From an uncultured Muribaculaceae bacterium (GTDB taxonomy: Bacteria; Bacteroidota; Bacteroidia; Bacteroidales; Muribaculaceae), in assembly GCA_944320595.1 (NCBI GenBank), contig CALUIB010000013.1, positions 1 through 64,000 of the forward strand: a DNA stretch of 64,000 nt. The letters run 5' to 3'. Below are positions 17,623 through 27,251 of the stretch, piece by piece. The notes beneath the pieces are model-generated. The model did not search any database. It worked only from the letters and a program-made list of their open reading frames with translations, and was not told where the DNA came from. Both the position numbers and the translations under genes were made by a program. The first letter of the stretch is position 1. Each line of letters begins with the position of its first letter.

Positions 17623-19281
17623 ATGAAACACCTTTCGCTCGACATGAAATTTCTTGTGGTTATCTTGGTTGCCGTGTTGCTGCAAAGTTGCGGCACGGGC
17701 GGCGGCAACAGCCAGCTTTTCGACCGCCTCGACAAGGCCATAACTGGCAGTGCGGAGTTTGACCGCAAAAAAATCGGGCGGATTGACAGCCTAAGCCGGT
17801 TGCTTGTCGCGTCCGACGACCCAAGGCGGGAATTCGAGCTTAACAGGCAGCTGTTCCTTGAGTATAAGTCGTTTGTGTGCGACTCGGCCCTGCATTACAT
17901 CAATGCCAATATAGGCCAGGCTCGGGAGGCTGGCGACGACTATTGGCTTGCCCTGTCGCTTATCGAGAAAGCCGACTTGGTGGCCAAGGCCGGCATATTC
18001 ACCGAGGCTTTGGAGATATTGGAGGCGATAGACTCGCGCACACTGCCCAATGACATAAAGGACAACTATTACCAGATATGCGGCACCACTTACCAGTACA
18101 TGGTCGAGTATGCCGAGGGGAGCGAGTATATGCAGGCTTATCAAGCCAAGATTACGGCCTATCGCGATTCGGTGCTGGCGATGCCCGCCCCCGACAGCTT
18201 TATATATGAAACCGAGTATGGGTCGCGGCTTATCGAGCTTGGCAGGCGGCAAGAGGCTGTAGAGTCGTTTATCGAAAGCCTTGAAAATTATAGTTTCGGC
18301 ACAAGGGAATATTCGGTGATAGCGTCGTTGATAGCCTACGTGTACCAAATCGAAGGCGACCACGATAAGCGCGAATACTATATGGCCATGAGTGCCATCT
18401 CCGACATCCACGGGTCGGTGAAGGAGAATCTGGCATTGCGCGCGCTTGCCGAGTTCAGGTTTGAGGCAGGTGATGTCTCCCATGCCTACCGTTACCTGCG
18501 CAAGAGTATGGAAGATGCCAATTATTTTTCGGCACGTATGCGGAAAAACCAGTCGGCCAACATATTGCCGCTTGTAATCCGCGCCTACGAGGCTCAGCAG
18601 CGTGAAATGCAGGCGCAACTGAAGTGGTTTATTGTGCTGATTAGCGCACTGGCCGTGGGGCTTGTGGTGGCGGTGGTATTTATCATCAAGCAGCTGCGTA
18701 CGGTGTCGCATAGCTTGAACTTGGTATCGGTCACCAAGGATAAGTTGCTAAAACTCAACGATGAATTGCAGCAAACCAATGCCGCGCTCACGGCGACCAA
18801 CACCGCGCTCACCGAGTCGAGCTGCATAAAGGAGGAATACATAGGCAAGTTCATGGAACTTTGTTCCAATTATATATCCACGCTCGAACAGTACCGCAAG
18901 ATGCTCTACCAGCAAGCCGCGTCGGGGCGCACCGAGGACTTGCACAAGTCGCTACGCTCCACAAGCATAATCAGCAATACCCTGAAGGAGTTTTACAAGG
19001 CGTTCGACACGGCGTTCCTCAATATTTTCCCCGATTTCGTGCAGCGGTTTAATGAGCTCTTGCCCGAGGACGACCGCATACAACTGAAGGAGGACGAAAA
19101 GCTTAACACCGAGCTGCGCGTGTTTGCCCTCATACGCCTCGGCATCACCGACAGTGCCAAGATTGCCAGTTTCCTGCGCTGCTCCATAACCACCATTTAC
19201 ACCTACCGCTCAAAGCGCAAGAAACGGTCGTTGTGTCCGGTGGATTTCGATGACGAAGTGATGAAAATAGCATCGTTTTAA
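17623..19281 (+). CDS. SusR-like membrane-bound regulator (DUF6377 type)
   Basis: The protein has about 552 residues and carries a hydrophobic N-terminus ending in LLQSC, a possible lipobox or signal. Helical TPR-like repeats follow, then one transmembrane span (WFIVLISALAVGLVVAVVFII) two thirds along, a coiled coil, and a C-terminal domain ending in LGITDSAKIASFLRCS with a helix-turn-helix look. This plan, periplasmic sensor plus cytoplasmic DNA-binding end, is that of SusR of the Bacteroides starch system, and the gene directly precedes the starch genes. It therefore probably activates them in response to maltooligosaccharides. The start at 17623 was chosen over a TTG at 17539 because of the promoter position. 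Confidence 0.8.
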   Translation: MKHLSLDMKFLVVILVAVLLQSCGTGGGNSQLFDRLDKAITGSAEFDRKKIGRIDSLSRLLVASDDPRREFELNRQLFLEYKSFVCDSALHYINANIGQAREAGDDYWLALSLIEKADLVAKAGIFTEALEILEAIDSRTLPNDIKDNYYQICGTTYQYMVEYAEGSEYMQAYQAKITAYRDSVLAMPAPDSFIYETEYGSRLIELGRRQEAVESFIESLENYSFGTREYSVIASLIAYVYQIEGDHDKREYYMAMSAISDIHGSVKENLALRALAEFRFEAGDVSHAYRYLRKSMEDANYFSARMRKNQSANILPLVIRAYEAQQREMQAQLKWFIVLISALAVGLVVAVVFIIKQLRTVSHSLNLVSVTKDKLLKLNDELQQTNAALTATNTALTESSCIKEEYIGKFMELCSNYISTLEQYRKMLYQQAASGRTEDLHKSLRSTSIISNTLKEFYKAFDTAFLNIFPDFVQRFNELLPEDDRIQLKEDEKLNTELRVFALIRLGITDSAKIASFLRCSITTIYTYRSKRKKRSLCPVDFDDEVMKIASF

Positions 19282-19525
19282 ACCTTTTAAGGTTAAGAAT
19301 ATATTTAGATTTTTATCATCTGCTGTTTGTGTTAATTCGTTGATATGCAATATAATATATTCGTGCGATAGTTAGATTTGCATTAGGTGTGCTGTTTTTT
19401 GGCAGTTAATATTGATAATTTCGCTGTTGCTATGATTTTTGAATTAGCGTATTTCCCAAAATACCTTTTTCCATGAATCATTCTTTTACATGAACAAACT
19501 TAACATTAAAATCTAAAAGTAACAG

Positions 19526-22486
19526 ATGAAAAAGTTTAATCAAGCCAAGCACAGCCTGCTGAGGCACGTGCTAATCCTATTGGGCGTGATGGTTACTTCT
19601 GTGTCGGCGTTTGCGCAGCAAGCGGTGAGCGGAACTGTGACCGACGCGGCCGGACAAACTGTCATCGGTGCTACCGTGATGGTGAAAGGAACTACTAACG
19701 GAGTGGCAACCGACATCGAAGGCAAGTATGCCTTGAACAATGTCCCTGCCGATGCCACTATCGTATTTTCGTCGTTAGGATATAAAACCGTCGAGGAGGA
19801 AGTAGGCGGACGTTCCGTCATCGACGTGGTTATGACCGACGACCAGCAATTGCTCGACGAAGTGGTAGTGGTGGGCTACGGTTCGTTGAGTCGCAAGGAA
19901 CTCACCAGCTCTATCGTGCAAATCGACAAGGACCAGTTCCAGCAGGGTGGTATGAACAATGTTATGGAAATGCTTTCGGGCAAGGTGGCCGGTCTTAATG
20001 TATCGACCGTTTCGCCTGCCGACCCCAACAGCACTTCGTCGCTCCAGGTGCGCGGTGCCACGTCGTTGACGGCGAGCAACGAGCCGCTTGTGGTCATCGA
20101 CGGTGTGGCCGGTGGCGACATCCGCACGCTTGCCCCGCAAGACATCGAGTCGATGACCGTGCTCAAGGATGCCGCATCGGCTGCCATTTATGGTACGCGC
20201 GGTGCCAACGGCGTTATCCTCATCACCACCAAGAAGGGGTCGGGTACTCCGGGCAAGCCTCGCATCACTTACGACAGCTACTTTGCCGTGAACATTGCCA
20301 AGCCGGGGCCCAAGGTGCTGTCGGCCGACGAGTGGCGCCGTGCACGCCGTGGTAACGACTTCGGCGCAAGCACCGACTGGTATGACGCACTGATGCGTGA
20401 TTTCTCGTATGACACCAACCAATATGTGTCGATTGACGGCAGCACCGATAACGGGTATTACAATGCCTCAATCAACTACAAGCGTGCCACCGGTCTCGAT
20501 ATAATAAGCGCACGCGAGGAATATGGTGCACGCGCTGCCATTCAGCAGATGTTCCTCGACAAGAGGCTGCAACTCACCTTCACGCTCAATGCCCGCCACG
20601 TGAAGGAGGACTGGGGCGACAACGGTATGTTTGATACCGCACTGTCGATGAACCCCACAATCCCTATTTACGACGAGAACGGCGATTACTACCAGCCAAC
20701 GTCGCCAACGGGTGTGTCGAACCCCGTGGGCAAGCTCAACCTTGAAACGAGCCAGGGCAACCGCACTTATATCCTGGGTACTGCCGATGCAAAATGGAAC
20801 ATTTGGAGCAACGGCACCCACTCGGTAAACACTCAGGTGTCTTATTCGTATGACTACAACGACCTGAAGAGCGACTTCTATACCCCGTCAACTTCGAGCG
20901 AGTCCTACTGGAACGGGTACAAAGGCCGTGCAAGCATAACTTACCAGAAGTGGTGGACCAACCGTGTGGAATGGCTTGGCAATTACTTCTTCAACAACAA
21001 CGGCCACGATGTGAAATTGATGGTGGGTTACACCTACGAGCGTGACAACTGGGAGCAGCTGTTTGCCGAGAACAAGAACTTTACGTTCGACAACGCCCTG
21101 TGGCACGGCATTGGCTCGGGTAGCTACTTGCAGGATGGGAAGGCCAATATGTATGCTGGCAAGTCGGAATCTACGCTTGTGGGTTTCTTTGGCCGTGTAA
21201 ACTACAACTGGCGCGATATGCTTATTGCATCGGCCTCGATACGTTACGAGGGGTCAACCAAGTTTGGTGCCGACAGCAAGTGGGGTGCATTCCCCTCGGT
21301 TTCGTTGGCATGGGAAATAGCAAAGGCTCCGTTCATGGAAGATTACAGCGACATTGTGCAAAGCCTCAAGCCGCGTTTCTCGTATGGCGTTACCGGGCGT
21401 AGCGACTTCGATGCCTACCAGTCGATAGCCACTTATTCGCAAAACGGCAAGTATTACATCGACGGCCAGTGGGTGACGGGTTACGCTCCGTCGAACAACG
21501 CCAACCCCGAGTTGCAGTGGGAAAAATCGTCGAGTGCCAACTACGGCATCGACTTCATGCTGTGGAACCGCTTGTATGGGTCGATTGAATACTTCGACCG
21601 CCGCAGCAACGACCTGCTTTACACCTACACTGCCCCGCAGCCGCCATACGTTTACTCGACCATACTTGTGAACGTGGGTACTACCAAGAACACTGGCGTT
21701 GAACTTTCGCTCACCGGCGACGTGTTTGTTGATACTCCCGTGAAGTGGACTACCGGCGTTAATTACTCATACGGCACTACCAAGCTCACCAAGTTGTCGA
21801 ACGACATTTACAAGGCATCTTACCTCGACCTGTACTTGAAACCCGGCGCGGGCACGAGCGAATACTTCTTCCGTGTGCAGGAAGGCGGCAAGGTGGGCCA
21901 GTTCTATGGCTATGAATATGCCGGCACCGATGCCGAGGGGAATATGCTTGTTTACAACAAGGACGGGGAGAAGGTACTCACTGCGCAAGCCACAGCCGAG
22001 GACAAGCGTTACATAGGCAACGGCGCCCCCGAACACTTCCTCACGTGGAACAACACACTGCGCTGGCGCGATTTCGACCTTAGTGTGATGTTTCAGGGCG
22101 CATTCGGCCACGAGATATTCAATATGCGCAAGTATGGCATGGGCTTGCAGGGTTGCGGTAGCGACAACGTGCTGCGCAGTGCCTACCTCGAAGACAAGGG
22201 CGTGATTACCGGCGGCGGTATCATTTCTTCTTATTTCCTTGAAAACGGCAATTACTTCAAGCTCGCCAATGTGACGCTCGGCTACACCGTTCCGTTCAAG
22301 AGCAACAAGTTTGTCGAAAGCCTGCGTGTTTACCTCGCAGCCAAGAACGTGTTCACGCTCACCGGCTACTCGGGCAACGACCCGTCGATTGTCACCTCTA
22401 CCGGCATCACTCCGGGTGTTGACGAGAACAGCGCATATCCGCAAGCCACCCAGCTCACACTGGGCGTTACGTTCAGGTTTAAATAA
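19526..22486 (+). CDS. SusC-like TonB-dependent oligosaccharide transporter
   Basis: This is a 986-residue SusC/RagA family outer-membrane transporter. The signal peptide ends near SVSAFAQQ. A carboxypeptidase-regulatory-like domain (AVSGTVTDAAGQTVIGATVMVKGT) leads into the TonB box-like EVVVVGYG at about residue 113, the plug with LQVRGATSLTASNEPLVVIDG and the barrel, ending LGVTFRFK. With the SusD-like partner 33 bases downstream it should form the pedal-bin import complex. The glycan is inferred to be starch or maltooligosaccharide from the GH13 and GH97 genes that follow. It is the first structural gene of the locus, after a 244-base spacer behind the regulator. Confidence 0.95.
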   Translation: MKKFNQAKHSLLRHVLILLGVMVTSVSAFAQQAVSGTVTDAAGQTVIGATVMVKGTTNGVATDIEGKYALNNVPADATIVFSSLGYKTVEEEVGGRSVIDVVMTDDQQLLDEVVVVGYGSLSRKELTSSIVQIDKDQFQQGGMNNVMEMLSGKVAGLNVSTVSPADPNSTSSLQVRGATSLTASNEPLVVIDGVAGGDIRTLAPQDIESMTVLKDAASAAIYGTRGANGVILITTKKGSGTPGKPRITYDSYFAVNIAKPGPKVLSADEWRRARRGNDFGASTDWYDALMRDFSYDTNQYVSIDGSTDNGYYNASINYKRATGLDIISAREEYGARAAIQQMFLDKRLQLTFTLNARHVKEDWGDNGMFDTALSMNPTIPIYDENGDYYQPTSPTGVSNPVGKLNLETSQGNRTYILGTADAKWNIWSNGTHSVNTQVSYSYDYNDLKSDFYTPSTSSESYWNGYKGRASITYQKWWTNRVEWLGNYFFNNNGHDVKLMVGYTYERDNWEQLFAENKNFTFDNALWHGIGSGSYLQDGKANMYAGKSESTLVGFFGRVNYNWRDMLIASASIRYEGSTKFGADSKWGAFPSVSLAWEIAKAPFMEDYSDIVQSLKPRFSYGVTGRSDFDAYQSIATYSQNGKYYIDGQWVTGYAPSNNANPELQWEKSSSANYGIDFMLWNRLYGSIEYFDRRSNDLLYTYTAPQPPYVYSTILVNVGTTKNTGVELSLTGDVFVDTPVKWTTGVNYSYGTTKLTKLSNDIYKASYLDLYLKPGAGTSEYFFRVQEGGKVGQFYGYEYAGTDAEGNMLVYNKDGEKVLTAQATAEDKRYIGNGAPEHFLTWNNTLRWRDFDLSVMFQGAFGHEIFNMRKYGMGLQGCGSDNVLRSAYLEDKGVITGGGIISSYFLENGNYFKLANVTLGYTVPFKSNKFVESLRVYLAAKNVFTLTGYSGNDPSIVTSTGITPGVDENSAYPQATQLTLGVTFRFK

Positions 22487-22519
22487 ATCACCATTAACCC
22501 AACATTGACAATAACAATT

Positions 22520-24316
22520 ATGAAAAAAATATGCTTGATTGCTGCTGTCGCTGCCGCCATGGGTGGTACAATGGTTTCGTGTACCGACCTCGACGAGAAA
22601 GTGTTTGACCGCATCGACTCTTCAATCTATTATCAAGATGAAAACAGTGTGAAAGGTGCCGTGGCCTCGGTTTACAATGCCGCCACGACCGGTTTCCTTG
22701 AATACTTCTGGTACCTCAATGAGCTTAGTGCCGACCAGGTGGCATGGCGTTCGTGGAACGGCGGTGCGTGGGGCTGGGACGAAGGGCAGAAGTTCGTGCT
22801 TTCGGCTCAGTCGTGGAACTCCGAGTCGGTAATCATACGCCAGGCTTGGGAAAATGCCTGGAAGACCATCGGCCTGTGCAATATGCTTATCAACGACCTT
22901 GGTGGGCTTGATGCCGCCGCAATGGGCATGAGCGAGGAGGCAAAGGCGATGTACATAGCCGAGATGCGCACCATGCGTGCATGGGCCTATTACAACAACT
23001 TCGAGCTGTGGGGCGGCACACTGCCGTTGTGTACCAGCACCGAAGGCGACATTCCCGGCTCGGCATCGGCCAACTTCGACGAAGGCTGCAAGATTATATA
23101 CAATTTCATCGCCACCGAGCTTGACGAAAGCTATCCGGCACTGATGAAGGAGGATGGTTCGGGTAATTCGCGCCTGCGCATCAATCAGGGCTTGAACCGC
23201 ATGCTCAAGATGCGCTTGTTGCTCAACAGCGAAGTGTTCATTGGCGAAGACCATTACAGCGAGTGTGCCACGCTGGCGCAAGACATCATCGACGGCGACT
23301 ATGGCAACTACAGCCTTGCCACCGACTACCGCGACATCTTCTCGAACGGCAATACCGCCTGCCCCGAAATCATATTCGCCTTCGCGCAGGAAGACGGACA
23401 GCTCACTAACAACAACCGCAACACCCCGTTCCTGCCTTACAATTACGACGAATTCCTGGGCCAGACGTTCCCCAACTCGGGCTGGAACTGCTTCTGCATT
23501 GTGCCGTCGAAGGACAACTCGGGCAACGTGCAGCCCAATGGCGGAACCGACAACCCGAAGAGTTTCCTTTTTGACTATGGCGACAAACTTGGTGCCGTGT
23601 ATGACCGATTCAACGATGCCGACATTCGCAAGCAAAACTTCAGCTGCACCGACGACGGTGTGTGGAACGGCGGCATATTCCTGAAGGGTGCGATGCTCAA
23701 CCGCGAGACTGGCGAGCCGGTGCTTGCCGATGCCGACCGCGACGGTATGCCGCTGGTGTATGTCGATCAGTTGGGCACGTTCCTCGGCCTTGGCCGCCCG
23801 CTTGCCACGGTGATGAACCCGCGTTGGGGCGAAACGAGTTCGGGGTTGAGGTTGATGAAGTACCCTATATTTCCTGAATCGACCGGCCTTAGCTACTTGA
23901 ATATCCCCGAGGTGGAGTTCCGCCTTGCCGAGGCTTATTACACGCTTGCCGAGTGCCGTATGCGTGCCGGTGATGCGAATGGTGCCAAGGAGCTTGTCGA
24001 TGACGTGCGTGCACGCTACTTCACCGACCAGGCTGCGCTCGACGAAATAGGACCCGACAATGTGTTTGGCACTGCTCCCAATATGGACTGGCTGCTGAGC
24101 GAGTGGGGAATAGAGTTCCTTAACGAGGGCCGTCGCCGCCGCACCGACTTGCGCCGTTTCGACAAGTTCACCCAAGGCCAGTGGTGGTTCTTCGGCCGCG
24201 ACACCGAGACCGGCTACGACCTCTCGGCACAGCGCGACCGCCGCTATGAGTGGTTCCCGCTCCCCGAGGCCGCACTGATGGTCAACCCGGGGCTTGTTCA
24301 AAATCCCAATTATTAA
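22520..24316 (+). CDS. SusD/RagB-like outer-membrane glycan-binding lipoprotein
   Basis: The protein has 598 residues from ATG 22520. The longer frame from 22505 was rejected because the MKKICLIAAVAAAMGGTMVSC lipoprotein signal starts here. SusD family features are the lipidated Cys, the N-terminal TPR-like helices with RTMRAWAYYNNFELWGG, and the C-terminal WGIEFLNEGRRRRTDLRRF stretch followed by the near-terminal WFPLPEAAL. It forms the lid of the SusC partner and captures oligosaccharides at the cell surface. It is followed by the starch-binding lipoprotein 36 bases later. Confidence 0.95.
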   Translation: MKKICLIAAVAAAMGGTMVSCTDLDEKVFDRIDSSIYYQDENSVKGAVASVYNAATTGFLEYFWYLNELSADQVAWRSWNGGAWGWDEGQKFVLSAQSWNSESVIIRQAWENAWKTIGLCNMLINDLGGLDAAAMGMSEEAKAMYIAEMRTMRAWAYYNNFELWGGTLPLCTSTEGDIPGSASANFDEGCKIIYNFIATELDESYPALMKEDGSGNSRLRINQGLNRMLKMRLLLNSEVFIGEDHYSECATLAQDIIDGDYGNYSLATDYRDIFSNGNTACPEIIFAFAQEDGQLTNNNRNTPFLPYNYDEFLGQTFPNSGWNCFCIVPSKDNSGNVQPNGGTDNPKSFLFDYGDKLGAVYDRFNDADIRKQNFSCTDDGVWNGGIFLKGAMLNRETGEPVLADADRDGMPLVYVDQLGTFLGLGRPLATVMNPRWGETSSGLRLMKYPIFPESTGLSYLNIPEVEFRLAEAYYTLAECRMRAGDANGAKELVDDVRARYFTDQAALDEIGPDNVFGTAPNMDWLLSEWGIEFLNEGRRRRTDLRRFDKFTQGQWWFFGRDTETGYDLSAQRDRRYEWFPLPEAALMVNPGLVQNPNY

Positions 24317-24352
24317 TACGTTTTTTTACAAAACCTTGAACACATATATATA

Positions 24353-25795
24353 ATGAAAAAGATATATTCATATATGCTGTTGCTGCTCATGATGCTGCCT
24401 GTGGTGGCAACATTGCAGAGCTGCGACGAGGAGGAGATAGTTTTCGACAGCGACATTCCGCGCTTTGAGTTGCGCGGCGACCGCATCTTGCTCGAAGCCT
24501 TGGTGCCGTCGAATACCCCGGTGGGCGACGAGATGTATATAGTGGGTGCTATCAACGGCGGCGATGCCGATGCCGTGGTTGGCAACCCGGTGTGGCAGCT
24601 TGAAAAGGCAGCCGACTATGACTACCGTTATGGCATTTATCTCGACCCGTCAACTTTCGCCGAAGGCACTTCGTTGGCCGACGGGTACTACATTTATTCG
24701 GCATCGCAGCGCGAGGAACGAGCCTTGAAGGGCGACAGCGTGATGCATTACGACAATGCTGCACTGGGCGAGCGCGTCACCGTCAACGTGGAGCGTTGGG
24801 CATCTTACTTTGCCGGCGAGGAGGCACCTCAGCACGACGGTTATGTGATTTACGTTATCGACAATAGCGGTTACGACGCGCTTGCGTTGTATGCTTGGGG
24901 CGATGCCGAGATATTCGGCGCATGGCCCGGCATATTGCCTACCGGCACCGAGGTGGTGGATGGTACCGAGTATAAATACTTCGACACGGGCGAGGCCAAT
25001 GCCGGACTTGGTGTAAGCCTTATCTTCAACAACAATAACGGTGGCAGCCAGCTTAACGACTTCGCTGTGACGCTCGACCGCGATTATTACCTTGAACTGA
25101 CTCCCGACGGCGTGGTTGAAATAGACCAAAGCGCAATGGTGGAGCATGACGGTTACGCTATCTTCATTGAGGACTTGACTGGCTGGGATGCTCTGAACCT
25201 GTATGTGTGGGGCGACGGCGTGGACGACCTGTTTGGCGCATGGCCGGGAATGGCTTCGACTGGCGAAGTCACCATCAATGGCGTCAACTACAAGTATTTC
25301 GACACTGGCGAGGCCAATGCAGGCGTTTTTGTCAATGTGATAATGAACAACGGCGACGGTGGCAAACAGTTCGACCTTGCCGGCATCACGCTCGACCGCG
25401 ACTATTACTACACAATCACGGCCACAGGCGGCGAGGAAATTGAAGACCCCAATTCCTACGCTGGCGGCGGTATAACCGAGCCTGAGCCGGAACCCGAGCC
25501 GGAACCAGCCGAGGCTTATACCATTTACGTGGAGGACTTGACTGGCTGGGATGCAATAAATATGTATTCGTGGGGCGACGTGAACGACATATTCGGCGCA
25601 TGGCCGGGAATGGCACCGACGGGAACCACCGAGATTGATGGCGTTACCTACACTTACTGGGAAATTGAGGGCAGCGGCGAATCGCAGAACTTGATTTTCA
25701 ATAACGGTACCGACCAGGCACCCGACTTTGCTGCAACGCTCAATCGCGACTATTACCTCACTGTCACCGCCACAAGCGTGACCGAAAAGGAATAA
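24353..25795 (+). CDS. SusE/SusF-like surface starch-binding lipoprotein with three CBM26-like modules
   Basis: This 480-residue lipoprotein (signal ending ATLQSC) probably sits on the cell surface. After an N-terminal beta domain (to about residue 155) come three similar modules near residues 163-260, 263-365 and 387-478. Each has the pattern IY(V/I)xxxxGxDxxxxYxWGDxxxxFGAWPG and ends with LNRDYYLTVT-like strands, resembling starch-binding CBM26. Modules 2 and 3 share near-identical DNA around 25171-25191 and 25534-25554, a sign of recent duplication. A Pro-Glu repeat linker (PEPEPEPEPEPA) joins them. It replaces separate SusE and SusF and should hold starch for the neighbouring amylase. Confidence 0.85.
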   Translation: MKKIYSYMLLLLMMLPVVATLQSCDEEEIVFDSDIPRFELRGDRILLEALVPSNTPVGDEMYIVGAINGGDADAVVGNPVWQLEKAADYDYRYGIYLDPSTFAEGTSLADGYYIYSASQREERALKGDSVMHYDNAALGERVTVNVERWASYFAGEEAPQHDGYVIYVIDNSGYDALALYAWGDAEIFGAWPGILPTGTEVVDGTEYKYFDTGEANAGLGVSLIFNNNNGGSQLNDFAVTLDRDYYLELTPDGVVEIDQSAMVEHDGYAIFIEDLTGWDALNLYVWGDGVDDLFGAWPGMASTGEVTINGVNYKYFDTGEANAGVFVNVIMNNGDGGKQFDLAGITLDRDYYYTITATGGEEIEDPNSYAGGGITEPEPEPEPEPAEAYTIYVEDLTGWDAINMYSWGDVNDIFGAWPGMAPTGTTEIDGVTYTYWEIEGSGESQNLIFNNGTDQAPDFAATLNRDYYLTVTATSVTEKE

Positions 25796-25804
25796 ATCGA
25801 AATG

Positions 25805-25836
25805 ATGTAGAGACGCGATTAATCGCGTCTCTACAT
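25805..25836. repeat. 32-base perfect palindrome (family A element)
   Basis: ATGTAGAGACGCGATT is followed at once by its exact reverse complement, between the starch-binding lipoprotein and amylase genes. The flanks share GACGC and GCGATTAA fragments. The core, TGTAGRGACGC...GCGTCYCTACA, recurs at 39731-39763. It may be a REP-like dispersed element that also forms an intergenic hairpin in the operon mRNA. Confidence 0.8.
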
Positions 25837-25894
25837 TGAACCTTGACGCAATTAACCCTGAATGCGATTAACCGCAATAAAATAAAACGAACGA

Positions 25895-27238
25895 ATGAAA
25901 ACGACTAAGATATTATTGTCATCATTGATGCTTGCAAGCTCGTTGTTTGCTATGGGGAGCTGCTCGTCGGACGACGAACCGGCTCCCGGCCCGGGCACAA
26001 CCACCCCGGCAGCTGCCGCAGGCACTATGGTGATATACGAGGCCAACCCGCGTTTCTTTGCCACCGACAATTGCTTTGATGCAATCAACGACCGTCTCGA
26101 CGAAATAAAGGCGATGGGAACCACGGTGCTGTGGATTATGCCCGTGTGCGAGCCGGGCGAGCTGAAATCGGTAGGTTCTCCCTATTGCATAAAAGACTAC
26201 AAAGCAGTAAATTCGCACTATGGCACTATCGACGACTTGAAGTCGCTTGTCGATAACGCACACTCTATGGGCATGAAGGTGATACTCGACTGGGTGGCCA
26301 ACCACACATCGTGGGATAATGCCTGGATTACAGAGCATCCCGACTGGTATGCGCAGGACGGTGCAGGGAACATAATCACGCCTCCGGGGCAGAACTGGAA
26401 CGATGTGGCCGAACTGAACTATGACAATGCCGCCATGCGTGCGGCCATGATTGATGCCATGAAGTATTGGGTGACGACTGTGGGCATCGACGGTTTCCGT
26501 TGCGATTACACCGACGGTGTGCCGCATGACTTTTGGGCCGAGGCAATAAGGGAGCTGCGCACCATCGACAGCGACCTGTTCATGCTGTCGGAGTCGGAAG
26601 GCAGCGATTACCTCAAGGATGGGTTTGATATGTATTACGACTGGTCGTATGCCACGCTTGTGAAGAACCTGTTCAACGGCGGCGACATAAACACTTTCTT
26701 CGAGAAGGCCGACGAATTGCTTGCACCCGTCGATAATGCCTCGCAGGTGATGCGCTATGTGTATAACCATGATGTGGCATCGTCGAGCACGCTTGCATCG
26801 CTTTACGGCAGTGCCGATGCTCTGCCTGCCGCATACGCGCTGACGGCCATGCTCAACGGTGTGCCGCTGGTGTATTCGTCGATGGATAGCGAGTTGCAGA
26901 GCAATGGCACATTGTCGTTCTTCAACTACAATCCACTCACATGGAACAGCGATTGTGCCGATGTGTATGCCACTATCAACGGCATCTACACGGCCACTGC
27001 CGAGGCCCGAGGTGGCGAGCTTACCACTTATTCCACTGGCGATGTGGTGACGTTTGCTCGCGTCAACGGGCAACATTCTATGCTCGTGATGGTCAATCCC
27101 ACCGGCACCACGGCTACGGCAAAAGTGCCCATGTCATATTCGGGAACTACCATGCGCAATATGCTCACTTCGGTCGATGAGAATTTGCCTGTGGCCATCG
27201 ACCTCGATGCTTATGAGTATGTGATTTATTACAAATAG
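25895..27238 (+). CDS. GH13 alpha-amylase lipoprotein (SusG-like role)
   Basis: The 447-residue protein has a lipoprotein signal ending MGSC, followed by a Ser/Asp/Pro-rich linker. Conserved GH13 regions are visible: VILDWVANHTS (region I), GFRCDYTDG with the nucleophile Asp (II), MLSESEG with the acid/base Glu (III) and YNHD with the transition-state Asp (IV). It should cut internal alpha-1,4 bonds of starch at the cell surface, feeding the SusC/D importer. It is shorter than Bacteroides SusG, with no inserted CBM58; the preceding CBM26-like lipoprotein may supply binding. Confidence 0.9.
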   Translation: MKTTKILLSSLMLASSLFAMGSCSSDDEPAPGPGTTTPAAAAGTMVIYEANPRFFATDNCFDAINDRLDEIKAMGTTVLWIMPVCEPGELKSVGSPYCIKDYKAVNSHYGTIDDLKSLVDNAHSMGMKVILDWVANHTSWDNAWITEHPDWYAQDGAGNIITPPGQNWNDVAELNYDNAAMRAAMIDAMKYWVTTVGIDGFRCDYTDGVPHDFWAEAIRELRTIDSDLFMLSESEGSDYLKDGFDMYYDWSYATLVKNLFNGGDINTFFEKADELLAPVDNASQVMRYVYNHDVASSSTLASLYGSADALPAAYALTAMLNGVPLVYSSMDSELQSNGTLSFFNYNPLTWNSDCADVYATINGIYTATAEARGGELTTYSTGDVVTFARVNGQHSMLVMVNPTGTTATAKVPMSYSGTTMRNMLTSVDENLPVAIDLDAYEYVIYYK

Positions 27239-27251
27239 AAGGGGCTATATT

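Noticed and set aside
25479-25510. Phase-variable coding repeat in the starch-binding lipoprotein
   Set aside because: The Pro-Glu repeat unit is a multiple of three, so slippage would change linker length but not switch the gene off.
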